Both the position numbers and the translations under genes were made by a program. 64,000 nucleotides of DNA from Legionella gratiana (GTDB lineage: Bacteria > Pseudomonadota > Gammaproteobacteria > Legionellales > Legionellaceae), in NCBI RefSeq assembly GCF_001467695.1, contig NZ_LNYE01000020.1, positions 195,460 to 259,459 on the forward strand. The letters run 5' to 3'. Within the stretch, counting starts at the first letter, position 1. Each line of letters starts with the position of its first letter. Positions 36,794 to 46,397 of this stretch are shown piece by piece. The notes under the pieces were generated by a model. It ran no database searches and was not told where the DNA came from. It worked only from the letters and a program-made list of their open reading frames with translations.

Positions 36794-37768
36794 TTATGCA
36801 TCACCAATGAGTTTTAGTCCGAAATAGGGACCAAAAACTCCATAGTCTACTGAACGAACAGGACCTATTAGGTTTGCGAATGGTTGCTCCTCGAGTACAT
36901 GGAAATAATTAACTACTTGGTACCCTGCTTGGATATTTGCAATACCTATAGGAGTAGCATGAGCATAGTTCACTCCAAGTTTAGCTTCTAAACTAGGAAC
37001 AATCCCTTTTTTACGGAAGAAAACTTGCTCAACAATAGCATCGAACGGCGCCATTACAAAACCAGCTTGATAACGATTTGTTCCGTATAGTATTGATCCT
37101 GCTCCGTTAGCAGTGATACTTAGTGAGTCCGTAATGTTGTATGCGTAGTCTAATCCAACAACAGGCCCAAATCCTTTATAATTAGTATTATTGAATTTGC
37201 TTAAAGGATTGCTGGCAAAAATAGGGGGTAAGGGGGGGATTTGTTGCGTTATATAATAGCTTGTAGCTGTTGATTGTATATTAGCATATTGCAAGCCTCC
37301 GTAGAAACGTAGCTTGTCTCTCATACTAAGATCCGTACGTTGTCCCATGACTATATTAACTTGATCGATTCTATTAAAACTTGTTAATTCAAATGGAGTA
37401 GGAATCGGTGGTAAGCCTATTGCTGGGACTGTAAGAATCCCTAAAAAACTGGTGGGGTCTATAGAACTACTGAAATGCATCCAATTAACAGTAATATCAT
37501 TTCCAGTATTAAAATGATAAGAACCTTCTAAACGATACCCCCAATTCCATTCATTTTTTACTTCTTTATTTATGGGAAAGGTACCCGGCTCAAATGCTTT
37601 TTCACTACCATAAACCGATCTCAAATAGAGGGCTTGCGCACTAAAGTCCCAAAGTTTTGTTTCGCAAGGAACGGTAACATTGCCTGGGGTACAAACTGGG
37701 CCCATACTTCCGGCAGTAGCTACATTTGCTGCCAATCCAAACACAGCGATAGTTACTTTTTTAAACAT
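36794..37768 (-). CDS. Legionella major outer membrane protein family porin, copy 1
   Basis: 324 residues. Signal peptide to about residue 19, then [16 protein letters not shown], the diagnostic mature start of the Legionella OMP family, with paired cysteines that cross-link trimers. [19 protein letters not shown] and the terminal PYFGLKLIG motifs also recur in copy 2. The paralogue about 70 bases upstream is in the same orientation. Forms an outer-membrane porin; MOMP is also an attachment factor in L. pneumophila. GGAG six to eight bases upstream of ATG 37768. Confidence 0.92.
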   Translation of the reverse strand: MFKKVTIAVFGLAANVATAGSMGPVCTPGNVTVPCETKLWDFSAQALYLRSVYGSEKAFEPGTFPINKEVKNEWNWGYRLEGSYHFNTGNDITVNWMHFSSSIDPTSFLGILTVPAIGLPPIPTPFELTSFNRIDQVNIVMGQRTDLSMRDKLRFYGGLQYANIQSTATSYYITQQIPPLPPIFASNPLSKFNNTNYKGFGPVVGLDYAYNITDSLSITANGAGSILYGTNRYQAGFVMAPFDAIVEQVFFRKKGIVPSLEAKLGVNYAHATPIGIANIQAGYQVVNYFHVLEEQPFANLIGPVRSVDYGVFGPYFGLKLIGDA

Positions 37769-37782
37769 GAATACTCCATTAG

Positions 37783-37813
37783 AAAAAAAAAGCCCATCAT
37801 TAAGACGGGCTTT
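37783..37813 (-). terminator. Terminator of MOMP copy 2
   Basis: Minus strand AAAGCCC...GGGCTTT stem with eleven-base loop followed by a run of T. Lies between the two tandem MOMP genes, so they are transcribed mostly separately, though read-through is possible. Confidence 0.8.
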
Positions 37814-37837
37814 ATAAGATCTTAATCAATTAAGAAA

Positions 37838-38803
37838 TTAAACATTTCCAACATACTTCAGACCGAAGTAAGGACCTGCAGCAGCAAAATCAGTAGCTGT
37901 TACTGGTAATACAGTTGTATTTAATGCATGGATGTAGTCAAACCACATGTATCCAGCATCTAGACTTAAATCACCTTGTGCCATTGCATAAGTATAGCTA
38001 GCACCTAATTTAGCTTCTAGTTCAGGAACAACGGTTGTTCTGCTTCCGCTAATATTAAAGTCAAATACTTCGCCAGCACCGCTAGTGAAAACGTCAAAGT
38101 TGTAGCCGTGCTTCGCAGTACCTACTAATACTGCAGCAGCTGCTTTAGCATAAATTCCGAAACCGTTACCGAATACGTAATTCATATCGATACCAGTACG
38201 TGGACCAAAGCCGTTGTATTGAGTATTTCCATTAAAGCGAGCAAGGAAATCATCTGGATCAGCATCTACATCAGTAGCAAACGCATGAACACTTCTCTTA
38301 ATGCTTGCAAATTGGAAGCCGCCATGGAAACGGATTTTCTTGTTGGCACTCACATCAACAAACTGGCCAAATTCACCGTTAACTGCATCCCATCTGTTTT
38401 TGTTACCAAAACCAATTAGTATGTCGTCTAAGCCCGGTATACCTGGAGTAAATGTGCTGTTATTCCAGTTTGTATCTAAATGATACCAAGTTAGAGTAAT
38501 ATCATTTCCAGTATTGAAATGATAAGAACCTTCGATTTGGAAACCCCAGTTCCATTGAGCATCTACATCAGTATGAAGAAAACCGCCAACGACAGGAGGA
38601 GTAGTATCTATACCCAAGTCCAAAGTAACGTCATTATCAGTCATTGTTTGTAATACTAAAGCTTGTCCACCAACGTTCCATCCATCATTTGGACAAGGAA
38701 CAGTCACATTACCTGGAGTACAAACTGGTCCCATGGTACCTGCAAACAGTGTACTGCTGCCTAAAGCCAAAATTGCCAAAGTTGTTTTCTTTAAACTTAA
38801 CAT
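37838..38803 (-). CDS. Legionella major outer membrane protein family porin, copy 2
   Basis: 321 residues with signal peptide (cleavage after LFAG-like residues near 22) and mature start [16 protein letters not shown]. Beta-barrel with the same [20 protein letters not shown] core and [11 protein letters not shown]-terminus as copy 1. Strong ribosome site (GGAG) upstream of ATG 38803 and an AT-rich upstream region with several A-tracts suggest high expression. Closest in form to OmpS-type MOMP. The pair arose by tandem duplication. Confidence 0.94.
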   Translation of the reverse strand: MLSLKKTTLAILALGSSTLFAGTMGPVCTPGNVTVPCPNDGWNVGGQALVLQTMTDNDVTLDLGIDTTPPVVGGFLHTDVDAQWNWGFQIEGSYHFNTGNDITLTWYHLDTNWNNSTFTPGIPGLDDILIGFGNKNRWDAVNGEFGQFVDVSANKKIRFHGGFQFASIKRSVHAFATDVDADPDDFLARFNGNTQYNGFGPRTGIDMNYVFGNGFGIYAKAAAAVLVGTAKHGYNFDVFTSGAGEVFDFNISGSRTTVVPELEAKLGASYTYAMAQGDLSLDAGYMWFDYIHALNTTVLPVTATDFAAAGPYFGLKYVGNV

Positions 38804-39292
38804 GCTTATGTCTCCGCATAAATTATTATTGTCTTTCTATATTCATTGATAACTCTCTACTAGGAGTTGTCATTAGCATGCCTTCGTCGCTTCAGGTCGA
38901 TGCATGCAACAGTGTTGAGTATTAGCAGTGGAATGGAATAAGTCAAGAAAAATTATTAAAAAAAAATAATATTTTTCAAGTAGATATGCATTTTTTGCCC
39001 ATCGCATATTTTTTTTGAGCACAATGAAAAATTTTAATATTTTAGCGCGCGATTAATTATTAATCAGCGCAAATGAGGATGATACTATCATTCTGTCAAC
39101 ATAATTAAAAAGAAGTTTTTACATTATGCTAAAAATTTTATAAGTTGACTTTTATAAATACTCTTTATGCGAGCCATTTTGAGAATATATTTCACTCAAG
39201 ATGTGCTAAATATGGCTTTTTGATGCGTAGTATAGAAGATTCAGATATTAATTCGTGTTATCCTTACTTATCGGCAAAATGATGAGATCTTT
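38804..39292. other. AT-rich regulatory spacer upstream of MOMP and pyrC
   Basis: About 490 bases dividing the divergent MOMP copy 2 and pyrC. Several A/T tracts (around 38950-39060) suggest bent DNA typical of strong promoters. No gene, RNA or repeat recognised. Confidence 0.45.
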
Positions 39293-40327
39293 ATGATACA
39301 AACGTTACGCATTAATCGCCCTGACGATTGGCACGTCCATCTTAGGGATAATGAACTATTACAACATACAGTAATAGGCAGTGCTCAGCATTTTGCTCGT
39401 GCATTAATTATGCCAAATCTTAAACCAGCACTTACCTCTCTATCCTTAATTAACGATTACAGAACCAGGATTCTTGCGGCCTTACCTAAAGAAAGCGCTT
39501 TTGAGCCTTATATGACTTTTTATTTGAATGATTCTGTAAGTGCCGAAGACTTAAATCAAGCGGCAAATATACCCTATATTTTAGGAGCAAAGCTATACCC
39601 AGCTGGCGCTACAACGAATTCTGAAGCTGGAGCAAAATCTCTTCCCGCTCTTTATCCTCTTTTTGAAGTATTACAAAGCAATAATCTAGTACTGCAAATT
39701 CATGGCGAAGTGACTCATAGTGATATATTTGAGCGAGAATCTTTATTTATCGATGAATATTTAAAGCCTATAGTCAGTAACTTCCCTAAGCTGAGAATTG
39801 TATTTGAACATATCTCTACACGCATCGCTGTAGAATATGTGATGCAAGCCCCGAAAACGGTTTCGGCAACCATTACCCCACATCATTTATTGTACAATCG
39901 TAATAAATTACTTGTGGGAGGACTTAGGCCACATTACTATTGCTTGCCTATTTTAAAACATGAAAAGGATCAAAAGGCATTACAAAATGCTGTATGCAGT
40001 GGCAACCCTAAATTTTTTGCTGGAACAGATAGTGCGCCACACACTGTAAGCACGAAAGAGAACGCTTGTGGATGTGCCGGAATTTATTCTGCTCCATTTG
40101 CTTTGGCTTTATATGCGCAAGTGTTTGATGAATTAAACCAATTAAGACAATTAAACCATTTTTTAAGTCACTTTGGCGCCGAATTTTATCAATTGCCTAT
40201 TAATCAGCAACAAATCGAACTAATTAAGTCACCCCAAATAATCCCCGATTATTTACCCTTAGGTTTGAGTCAAGTTGTTCCCATAGCAGCTGGAGAAACG
40301 ATTCAATGGACTATCTATGAATCATAG
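39293..40327 (+). CDS. pyrC: Dihydroorotase PyrC
   Basis: Third step of pyrimidine synthesis. 344 residues. Zinc ligands H-x-H in RPDDWHVHLRD (15-25), carboxylated Lys in LGAKLYPAGATTN, IHGEVTH and FEHIS for the further His ligands, and GTDSAPH with the catalytic Asp. The homodimeric, class II form as in E. coli. Overlaps rnt by 11 bases. Confidence 0.97.
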   Translation: MIQTLRINRPDDWHVHLRDNELLQHTVIGSAQHFARALIMPNLKPALTSLSLINDYRTRILAALPKESAFEPYMTFYLNDSVSAEDLNQAANIPYILGAKLYPAGATTNSEAGAKSLPALYPLFEVLQSNNLVLQIHGEVTHSDIFERESLFIDEYLKPIVSNFPKLRIVFEHISTRIAVEYVMQAPKTVSATITPHHLLYNRNKLLVGGLRPHYYCLPILKHEKDQKALQNAVCSGNPKFFAGTDSAPHTVSTKENACGCAGIYSAPFALALYAQVFDELNQLRQLNHFLSHFGAEFYQLPINQQQIELIKSPQIIPDYLPLGLSQVVPIAAGETIQWTIYES

Positions 40328-40931
40328 TCCTTTATTTGGCACACACATAAAGCAACGATTTCGTGGTTTTTTGCCTGTAGTTGTTGATGTTGAAACTGCC
40401 GGTGTTGAGCCCCAGAAAAATGCACTGCTAGAGATGTGCATCGTGCTTATTCTTATGGATAAAGAAGGTACTTTTTATCGAGGAGAAAGCTATTTTGAGC
40501 ATATTTTGCCTTTCCCTGGTTCCGAACTAGACCCCAAGTCACTTGAATTTAATCAAATTGATCCCTTTCAACCATTACGCTTTGCAATAGATGAAAAAAA
40601 GGCCTTAGAAAATTTATTTCAACCGATTTTTACTGCACTCAAAACGTTTCAATGCCAACGGGCTGTTTTAGTCGGCCACAATGCATGGTTTGATTTATTA
40701 TTTATAAAAGAAGCCATAAAAAGAACGGGGGTTAAATCTCCATTTCATGCATTCACTTGCTTTGATACAGCAACATTAGGCGGTTTTATTTTCGGACAAA
40801 CCGTATTAGCCAAAGCAGCGCAGGCAGCCGGAATTCCTTTTGATGCTCAAGAGGCTCATTCAGCAATTTATGATGCAGAAAAGACTGCAGATCTATTTTG
40901 CCACATGGCAAACATGTGGCGGTTGAGATAG
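40317..40931 (+). CDS. rnt: Ribonuclease T
   Basis: DEDD-type 3'-5' exonuclease that trims tRNA and other RNA 3' ends. 204 residues. The acidic motifs are visible: VVDVETAG (Asp-x-Glu), VGHNAWFD (Asp) and HSAIYDAEKTADLF (His, Asp). Begins inside pyrC with an ATG that uses the last two sense codons in another frame. pyrC-rnt linkage is common in gammaproteobacteria. Confidence 0.95.
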   Translation: MNHSPLFGTHIKQRFRGFLPVVVDVETAGVEPQKNALLEMCIVLILMDKEGTFYRGESYFEHILPFPGSELDPKSLEFNQIDPFQPLRFAIDEKKALENLFQPIFTALKTFQCQRAVLVGHNAWFDLLFIKEAIKRTGVKSPFHAFTCFDTATLGGFIFGQTVLAKAAQAAGIPFDAQEAHSAIYDAEKTADLFCHMANMWRLR

Positions 40932-40978
40932 GAGAATATGTATCCAGATTGGATAAAGCATAATCCGAGCTATGCGCC

Positions 40979-41584
40979 TTATAATGAGTCAGAATGCTCT
41001 GATAAGTATGCGGCAACTCCTTCTGTAGAAGCGGTCATGCCTGCCTTCCCTTTTTGCCAACCCGCAGGACAAACTTCACCGTTTTCCTCAAAGTGCTGTA
41101 CGGCATCAATGATTCTTAGAATTTCATCTATGTTACGGCCAATGGGTAAATCATTGACGATTTGCGAGCGAACGATACCATTAGTATCAATAATAAATGC
41201 GCCACGGAAAGCAACACCTGCTGCAGGATGCTCTACACCATAAGACTGACAAATACTATGAGTTATGTCTGCAGCCATGGTATATCGAACAGAACCAATA
41301 CCACCTTTGTTCACTGGGGTATTTCTGTATGCATTATGAGTAAAGTGTGAATCAATAGAAACAGAAACCACTTCAACATTACGGCTTTTAAAATCATCGA
41401 TGCGATGATCTAAAGCAATCAACTCAGAAGGACATACAAAGGTAAAATCCAAAGGATAAAAAAACACGAGACCATACTTACCTTTTAAATGCTCGTGTAA
41501 ATTAAATTTATCCATAATTTCACCATTTGGCAAAATAGCAGCGACAGTAAAATCAGGAGCTTTTCTTCCCACTAATACACTCAT
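40979..41584 (-). CDS. Typical 2-Cys peroxiredoxin (AhpC/Prx family)
   Basis: About 201 residues from ATG 41584 with GGAG seven bases upstream; the longer frame begins with a TTG in the upstream repeat. Peroxidatic Cys51 in DFTFVCPSE and resolving Cys in GEVCPAGW near residue 173; C-terminal YL region is present. Family members detoxify peroxides using thioredoxin. L. pneumophila has several AhpC-type enzymes; this one has no AhpD or AhpF partner next to it. Adjacent to grxD. Confidence 0.93.
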   Translation of the reverse strand: MSVLVGRKAPDFTVAAILPNGEIMDKFNLHEHLKGKYGLVFFYPLDFTFVCPSELIALDHRIDDFKSRNVEVVSVSIDSHFTHNAYRNTPVNKGGIGSVRYTMAADITHSICQSYGVEHPAAGVAFRGAFIIDTNGIVRSQIVNDLPIGRNIDEILRIIDAVQHFEENGEVCPAGWQKGKAGMTASTEGVAAYLSEHSDSL

Positions 41585-41626
41585 TCTATGATCTCCATTA
41601 ATTGTAATTATGTATGTTTCTTCATG

Positions 41627-41753
41627 GATTGTAGACAATTCTATTCTCTTGACAAGTGGAACGATTGGTTACGCTCCAACACTTATTTATACATGTAAGC
41701 CGTTACACTCTAAAATCACATCATGGCCAATCTAACGAATTGTCAACAGACTC
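41627..41753. repeat. MITE-like inverted-repeat element (copy 2)
   Basis: Left end GTAGACAATTCTATTCTCTT at 41631 matches the reverse complement of the copy-1 right end; right end GAATTGTCAACAGACTC closes the element at about 41753. The internal part has no coding capacity. Separates the peroxiredoxin and grxD genes. Ends also match the copy at 45182-45316. Confidence 0.6.
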
Positions 41754-41756
41754 TTT

Positions 41757-42074
41757 TTATGCAGCGATTGCATCACGCAGCATGGTTTCTAATTCACCTT
41801 GTTGAAACAACTCAGCAATAATGTCTGAGCCACCAATTAACTCTCCTTTGATGTAAAGCTGTGGAAAGGTAGGCCAATCAGAAAACTGAGGTAACGTTTG
41901 GCGAATATCTGGATTAGTAAGCACATCTACATAAGCGAAATCAACACCACATGCCTCAATACATTGAACTGCGCGCGCAGAAAACCCGCATTGTGGTATC
42001 TTCGGTGTACCTTTCATATAAAGCAAAATAGCGTTTTCTGTTATTTGCTTTTTAATTTTTTCTAAAGTATCCAC
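41757..42074 (-). CDS. grxD: Monothiol glutaredoxin GrxD
   Basis: 105 residues. CGFS active site in PQCGFSARAVQ and the WPTFPQLYIKGELIGGSDII glutathione-binding region are diagnostic of class II monothiol glutaredoxins that bind Fe-S clusters and work with BolA. The stop lies at the edge of the MITE-like element. Confidence 0.96.
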   Translation of the reverse strand: MDTLEKIKKQITENAILLYMKGTPKIPQCGFSARAVQCIEACGVDFAYVDVLTNPDIRQTLPQFSDWPTFPQLYIKGELIGGSDIIAELFQQGELETMLRDAIAA

Positions 42075-42353
42075 TCACACACCCTATAAGTAATAAGTTT
42101 AATAACAGTCATTATTGCGAAAACCTGTCAAGCTCGCAATCAATAATTTTTTGGCACAATAGCTTAACAGATCTTTGGTTAAAAGCCAACCAATGCTCCA
42201 TTTGATCTAATAATAACCAAAAATAAAAGTATAGCCTACTTACAGTAAACCTTGGAGTGATACAAAAGCTTTTTTCTTAATTAGGGGCAATCTTCATTGA
42301 ATATCACCGTCTACCTGCTAAACTTAGCGCAAAACAATAATTAGGAGATTAGG

Positions 42354-42932
42354 ATGACCATTACACTGCCTGAATTACCCTACGCAAAAAATGCGTTAGA
42401 GCCTCATATTTCTAGTGAAACTCTGGAATACCATTATGGCAAACATCACCAAGCCTATGTGACTAACTTAAATAAACTAATTCCTGGTACTGAATTTGAA
42501 TCCATGAAATTAGAAGAAATTATCAAAAAATCAAAAGGAGGAATATTTAATAACGCAGCACAAATTTGGAATCATACATTTTATTGGCATTGCCTAAGTC
42601 CAAACGGTGGTGGTAAACCCCAAGGCAAGCTCGCTGAAACTATTAATAAATATTTTGGATCTTTTGATTCATTTAAAGAACAATTTACACAAACAGCAAT
42701 CACAACTTTTGGCTCAGGTTGGGCATGGCTTGTTCAAGACAGTACAGGTGAGTTAAAAATAATCAGCACCAGCAATGCAGGCACACCGATGACCGAGGGA
42801 TTAACCGCTCTATTGACTTGCGATGTATGGGAACACGCTTATTATATTGATTACCGTAATGCTCGACCCGACTACGTTACTGCATTTTGGAATTTAGTGA
42901 ACTGGGATTTTGTTACTGATAATATGAAGTAG
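42354..42932 (+). CDS. sodB: Iron superoxide dismutase
   Basis: 192 residues. Metal ligands: His in [13 protein letters not shown], His in NHTFYWHCL, Asp and His in [21 protein letters not shown] and FGSGWAWLV are typical of the iron form. No signal peptide, so cytoplasmic. RBS AGGAG immediately upstream of ATG 42354. A hairpin follows at 42955. Confidence 0.96.
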   Translation: MTITLPELPYAKNALEPHISSETLEYHYGKHHQAYVTNLNKLIPGTEFESMKLEEIIKKSKGGIFNNAAQIWNHTFYWHCLSPNGGGKPQGKLAETINKYFGSFDSFKEQFTQTAITTFGSGWAWLVQDSTGELKIISTSNAGTPMTEGLTALLTCDVWEHAYYIDYRNARPDYVTAFWNLVNWDFVTDNMK

Positions 42933-42954
42933 GTATCCCTTTTTCACACTATAA

Positions 42955-42985
42955 AGCTTGTCCCTAGTAAAAAGAGGGATAAGCT
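42955..42985. terminator. Hairpin after sodB
   Basis: AGCTTGTCCCT pairs with AGGGATAAGCT (one G-T pair), loop nine bases. No T-run follows, so it could be a protective 3' hairpin or part of a repeat: a similar CTTGTCCCCAGTAAAA occurs at 63790. Confidence 0.6.
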
Positions 42986-43347
42986 GCACTTATATGGGAT
43001 CCCGTTTTAAAATTGGAATCCCTCTTTTCATACAAACATACTCGCCCATAGAATTTTTCGTCTTCATATAGCGCAGAAAAGAAAGTTGTGGCTATAATGT
43101 GAGCCATCACTAGCTCTTCCATAAAAATAAGAGATAATCCTAGAAAAAGCAGTTGGGTCGGTAGCGAGTGAGCTAAAGGTGCTGAAGATGCTGTGTTTTT
43201 TAAATTTTTTTGGGAAATCAGCAGCCACCACTACAATGAATAAAAATTCAGCAGATTCAGTACTTTTAGCTCGCATAGATAGGACACAACCTCTTTTTCT
43301 CGGATATATTTGAAATGGAAATCCTTAAGTTTTTAAAGGAAAACATT
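42986..43347. other. Intergenic region with dispersed repeat
   Basis: About 360 bases upstream of the aminotransferase gene. Contains a GGGATCCC/GGAATCCC imperfect palindrome near 42994-43022 and the second copy of the AAAAAGCAGTTGGGTCGGTA repeat at 43144. No gene recognised. Confidence 0.5.
43144..43185 (+). repeat. Dispersed repeat AAAAAGCAGTTGGGTCGGTA, copy 2
   Basis: Second copy, same orientation as the one at 34922, with similar but not identical following bases (GCGAGTGAG against AAGAGCGAG). Lies in the sodB-aminotransferase spacer. Confidence 0.55.
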
Positions 43348-44517
43348 ATGGCTTTAATTACAAGTTACAATCCTATGCCAATAACGTTCACACATGGAGA
43401 AGGAGTTTGGTTGTATGATGAACAAGGAAAGGCCTATCTTGATGGTTTAAGCGGGATAGCAGTTTGTGGGTTAGGACATGCTCATCCTGATGTAACCAAA
43501 ACGATACAACAACAAGCGGCTAAACTCATTCATACATCGAATACCTTTCATATTAAGCAACAAGAGTTACTCGCAGAAAAACTTACCACCATGACGGGCA
43601 TGGAGCAGGTTTTTTTCGCCAATTCAGGTGCTGAAGTGAATGAAGCAGCCATCAAATTAACCCGTCTTTTTGGCCACAAAAAAGGGATTGAAACTCCATC
43701 CATCATTGTTATGGAAAAAGCTTTTCATGGTCGAACCATGGCGACATTGACTGCATCGGGAAGTCGTAAAGTACAAGCAGGATTTGAACCTTTAGTACCT
43801 GGATTCATCCGTGCCCCCTTTAATGACTTGGATGCTATTCATACGATTGCAGCAAACAGAGAAGATGTCGTCGCTGTAATGCTTGAACCGATTCAAGGTG
43901 AAGGTGGCATCCATGCAGCAGAAGAAAGTTATCTTCGCTCCTTGGCAAAACTTTGTGAGCAACATGACTGGATGCTTATATTTGATGAAATCCAAACTGG
44001 AAATGGCCGCACTGGAAAATTATTTACCTGTATGCATTATGATATTCAGCCCGACGTTATTACAACAGCCAAAGGTTTAGCTAATGGGGTTCCCATTGGC
44101 GCTTGTCTGATGAGTAAAAGAGCAAAGGATTTATTTAAGCCTGGAAATCATGGTTCAACATTTGGTGGCAACCCTTTAGCTTGTGCAACTGCTTTAACGG
44201 TATTAGAAGTCATTGAGCGCGATAAAATTTGTGAAAAAGTTACAAAAAATAGCGCGATATTAATGGAAACATTAATTAAAAATCTTGGCGAACATCCAAA
44301 TGTTAAAGCAATTCGTGGTAAAGGCTATATAATAGGTATTGAAATGGATCGACCAGCCAGTGACATGCGTTTGCAAGGACTTGCTAATGGAATACTCTTT
44401 AACGTCACTGCGGATACTGTCGTTCGGCTCTTGCCACCATTGATTATTAATGAAGATGAGATTAATGAATTAGTTAATCGATTAACTTTGACAATTAATC
44501 AATTTACCCAATTATAA
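43348..44517 (+). CDS. argD: Acetylornithine/succinyl-type class III aminotransferase (ArgD-like)
   Basis: 389 residues from ATG 43348, preceded by AAAGGA; the ORF upstream start is not needed. PLP-fold type I enzyme: YLDGLSGIAVCGLGHAHP, FFANSGAEVNEAAIKL, IFDEIQTGNGRTG and TTAKGLANGVPIGA with the PLP Lys. ArgD transaminates N-acetylornithine; related enzymes act on GABA or 4-aminobutyrate, so substrate is inferred. No other arginine genes are near. Confidence 0.85.
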   Translation: MALITSYNPMPITFTHGEGVWLYDEQGKAYLDGLSGIAVCGLGHAHPDVTKTIQQQAAKLIHTSNTFHIKQQELLAEKLTTMTGMEQVFFANSGAEVNEAAIKLTRLFGHKKGIETPSIIVMEKAFHGRTMATLTASGSRKVQAGFEPLVPGFIRAPFNDLDAIHTIAANREDVVAVMLEPIQGEGGIHAAEESYLRSLAKLCEQHDWMLIFDEIQTGNGRTGKLFTCMHYDIQPDVITTAKGLANGVPIGACLMSKRAKDLFKPGNHGSTFGGNPLACATALTVLEVIERDKICEKVTKNSAILMETLIKNLGEHPNVKAIRGKGYIIGIEMDRPASDMRLQGLANGILFNVTADTVVRLLPPLIINEDEINELVNRLTLTINQFTQL

Positions 44518-44537
44518 AAGAGCACAAAAAAATCACC

Positions 44538-45179
44538 ATGCGCAAAATGAACACTATGGATACATTAATAAACGAAGTAGATAATGCTTTGCGCACCTTA
44601 TTTCCACCCGCGCAACGTATAGGGATTCGTCATTCACCAGCAAAAAATCTCCCTGAAGCGGTACTGTCTCTTCAAGAGAAAAAACACATTGCAGGATTAA
44701 TGCGAGTAAATCACGCCGGAGAAGTTTGTGCGCAAGCCCTTTATCAAGGTCAGGCCTTAACAGCGCAATTAACTCATATAAAAAAACAAATGAGCGACGC
44801 AGCTGCTGAGGAAATTGATCATTTAGCCTGGTGCGAAGAGCGATTAACTGAATTGGGATCGAAACCGAGTGTACTCAATCCGTTATGGTATAGTGGCTCC
44901 CTTGTATTAGGCGCTCTTGCTGGATTAGCTGGAGATAAAGTTAGTTTGGGGTTTGTGATGGAGACAGAACGGCAAGTCTCTGCCCATTTGCATCGACATT
45001 TACAAAAACTGCCAGCGCAAGATAAAAAATCACATTCCTTATTAACCAAAATGAAAGAAGATGAAGAGCAACATGCGACTTTGGCTATGGAGGCCGGAGC
45101 AATAGAACTACCCTACATTGTCAAATTGTTAATGCATATTGTATCTAAGTTAATGACTAAAAGTAGTTATTACATATAA
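44538..45179 (+). CDS. coq7: Coq7-type demethoxyubiquinone hydroxylase
   Basis: 213 residues, di-iron ferritin-like. Helix motifs MRVNHAGEVCAQALYQG, EEIDHLAWCEERL and KEDEEQHATLAMEAG give the E-x-x-H pairs. Hydroxylates the quinone ring at C6 in ubiquinone synthesis, in place of the flavin enzyme UbiF. Follows the aminotransferase by 20 bases. Complements ubiD/fre elsewhere in the window. Confidence 0.92.
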   Translation: MRKMNTMDTLINEVDNALRTLFPPAQRIGIRHSPAKNLPEAVLSLQEKKHIAGLMRVNHAGEVCAQALYQGQALTAQLTHIKKQMSDAAAEEIDHLAWCEERLTELGSKPSVLNPLWYSGSLVLGALAGLAGDKVSLGFVMETERQVSAHLHRHLQKLPAQDKKSHSLLTKMKEDEEQHATLAMEAGAIELPYIVKLLMHIVSKLMTKSSYYI

Positions 45180-45181
45180 AA

Positions 45182-45316
45182 AGGTCTGTTTGCAATTCGC
45201 TATCTTGAGTCAATGTACTTTGATTTTCGAGCACGAAGCCCAGCATACACGAAGTATGTAAGTAACGCAGAAAACCTTGGCTTTTTGGCCAAGAGAGTAA
45301 AATTGTCAACAGCCCC
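45182..45316. repeat. MITE-like inverted-repeat element (copy 3)
   Basis: About 135 bases. Left end GGTCTGTTTGCAATTCGCTA, right end AAAATTGTCAACAGCCCC; the two are near inverse complements. The centre has an AAGTATGTAAGTAACGCAGAAAAC segment similar to the element at 50579-50690. Supplies spurious codons upstream of the PiT gene. Confidence 0.65.
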
Positions 45317-45341
45317 TAGTATTTTAAGGAATTGCTTTAGT

Positions 45342-46328
45342 ATGGACTCAACCATTTTATTTACACTCTTTGTGATCATGGTTGCCTATATTTTCGATTT
45401 CATTAATGGCTTCCATGATGCAGCAAATTCTATTGCTACAATTGTCACTACTCGAGTTTTGACTCCCAAGCAAGCCGTAATATGGGCCGCATTTTTCAAT
45501 TTCATTGCTTTTTTAGTGTTTAATCTCACTGTAGCAAAAACTATTGGTAACGACTTAATCGATTCTGGCATTGTTGATGCACATTTTATTTTAGCCACAT
45601 TAATCGGCGCTATATTCTGGAACCTCATCACCTGGTATTATGGAATTCCATCAAGTTCTTCTCATGCGCTTATTGGTGGGTTAGCGGGTGCTGCAATAGC
45701 GAAGGGAGGTTTTTCATCGCTTAAAATGACTGGTTTTGCGAAAGTCATAGGTGGGATTTTTGTTTCACCCGCTCTTGGTTTATTTATTGCATTACTTATT
45801 ACCTATTTTTTTTATAAGTGCTCGAAAAACTCAAAACAAACTCATTTCAAGCTCTTTAAAGGGTTTCAATTGTGCTCTTCTGCTTTACTTAGCCTAACAC
45901 ATGGAAGTAATGATGGACAAAAAACTATGGGAATCATCTCTATACTACTCTTTTCAGCAGATTGGATAGACGGGCCTTTTTATGTTCCATATTGGGTGGT
46001 TATTTCATGTCAAGCAGCAATAAGTCTCGGAACCCTTGCAGGAGGATGGCGCATTGTACATACAATGGGAACCAAAATAACAAAACTCGATACCGTAAAG
46101 GGTTGTGCCGCCGAAACTGGAGCTGCAATTTCACTTTTTATTGCAACACAATCCGGTATCCCTGTTTCTACTACTTATACTGTAACGGGGGCGATTGCTG
46201 GAGTTGGATTAACTAATGGGATTGCAGGATCACATTGGCATGTCATCAGAAGAATTTTCTTTTCATGGCTCATTACAATTCCTGCCGCAGCAATCATTTC
46301 TGCAGCATTGGTATTAAGCAATATTTAA
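45342..46328 (+). CDS. PiT-family inorganic phosphate permease
   Basis: 328 residues from ATG 45342 with AAGGA 11 bases upstream; the 43 codons before it lie in the MITE-like repeat. Many TM segments and the duplicated PiT signature: DFINGFHDAANSIAT at the N-terminus and LTHGSNDGQKTMGI in the middle, plus SSSHALIGGLAGAAIA and VSTTYTVTGAIAG. Imports phosphate with protons in the inner membrane. No phoU-like gene adjacent. Confidence 0.93.
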   Translation: MDSTILFTLFVIMVAYIFDFINGFHDAANSIATIVTTRVLTPKQAVIWAAFFNFIAFLVFNLTVAKTIGNDLIDSGIVDAHFILATLIGAIFWNLITWYYGIPSSSSHALIGGLAGAAIAKGGFSSLKMTGFAKVIGGIFVSPALGLFIALLITYFFYKCSKNSKQTHFKLFKGFQLCSSALLSLTHGSNDGQKTMGIISILLFSADWIDGPFYVPYWVVISCQAAISLGTLAGGWRIVHTMGTKITKLDTVKGCAAETGAAISLFIATQSGIPVSTTYTVTGAIAGVGLTNGIAGSHWHVIRRIFFSWLITIPAAAIISAALVLSNI

Positions 46329-46397
46329 GCAAGCTTCAAAAAATAAATTCTTTTTTGCAAATAAGGCTTCTCTTTGTTTAACTAGAAGGGTTAGCTA

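Noticed and set aside
45213..45341. N-terminal extension of the PiT transporter
   Set aside because: These codons come from the MITE-like element; the family start and ribosome site are at 45342.
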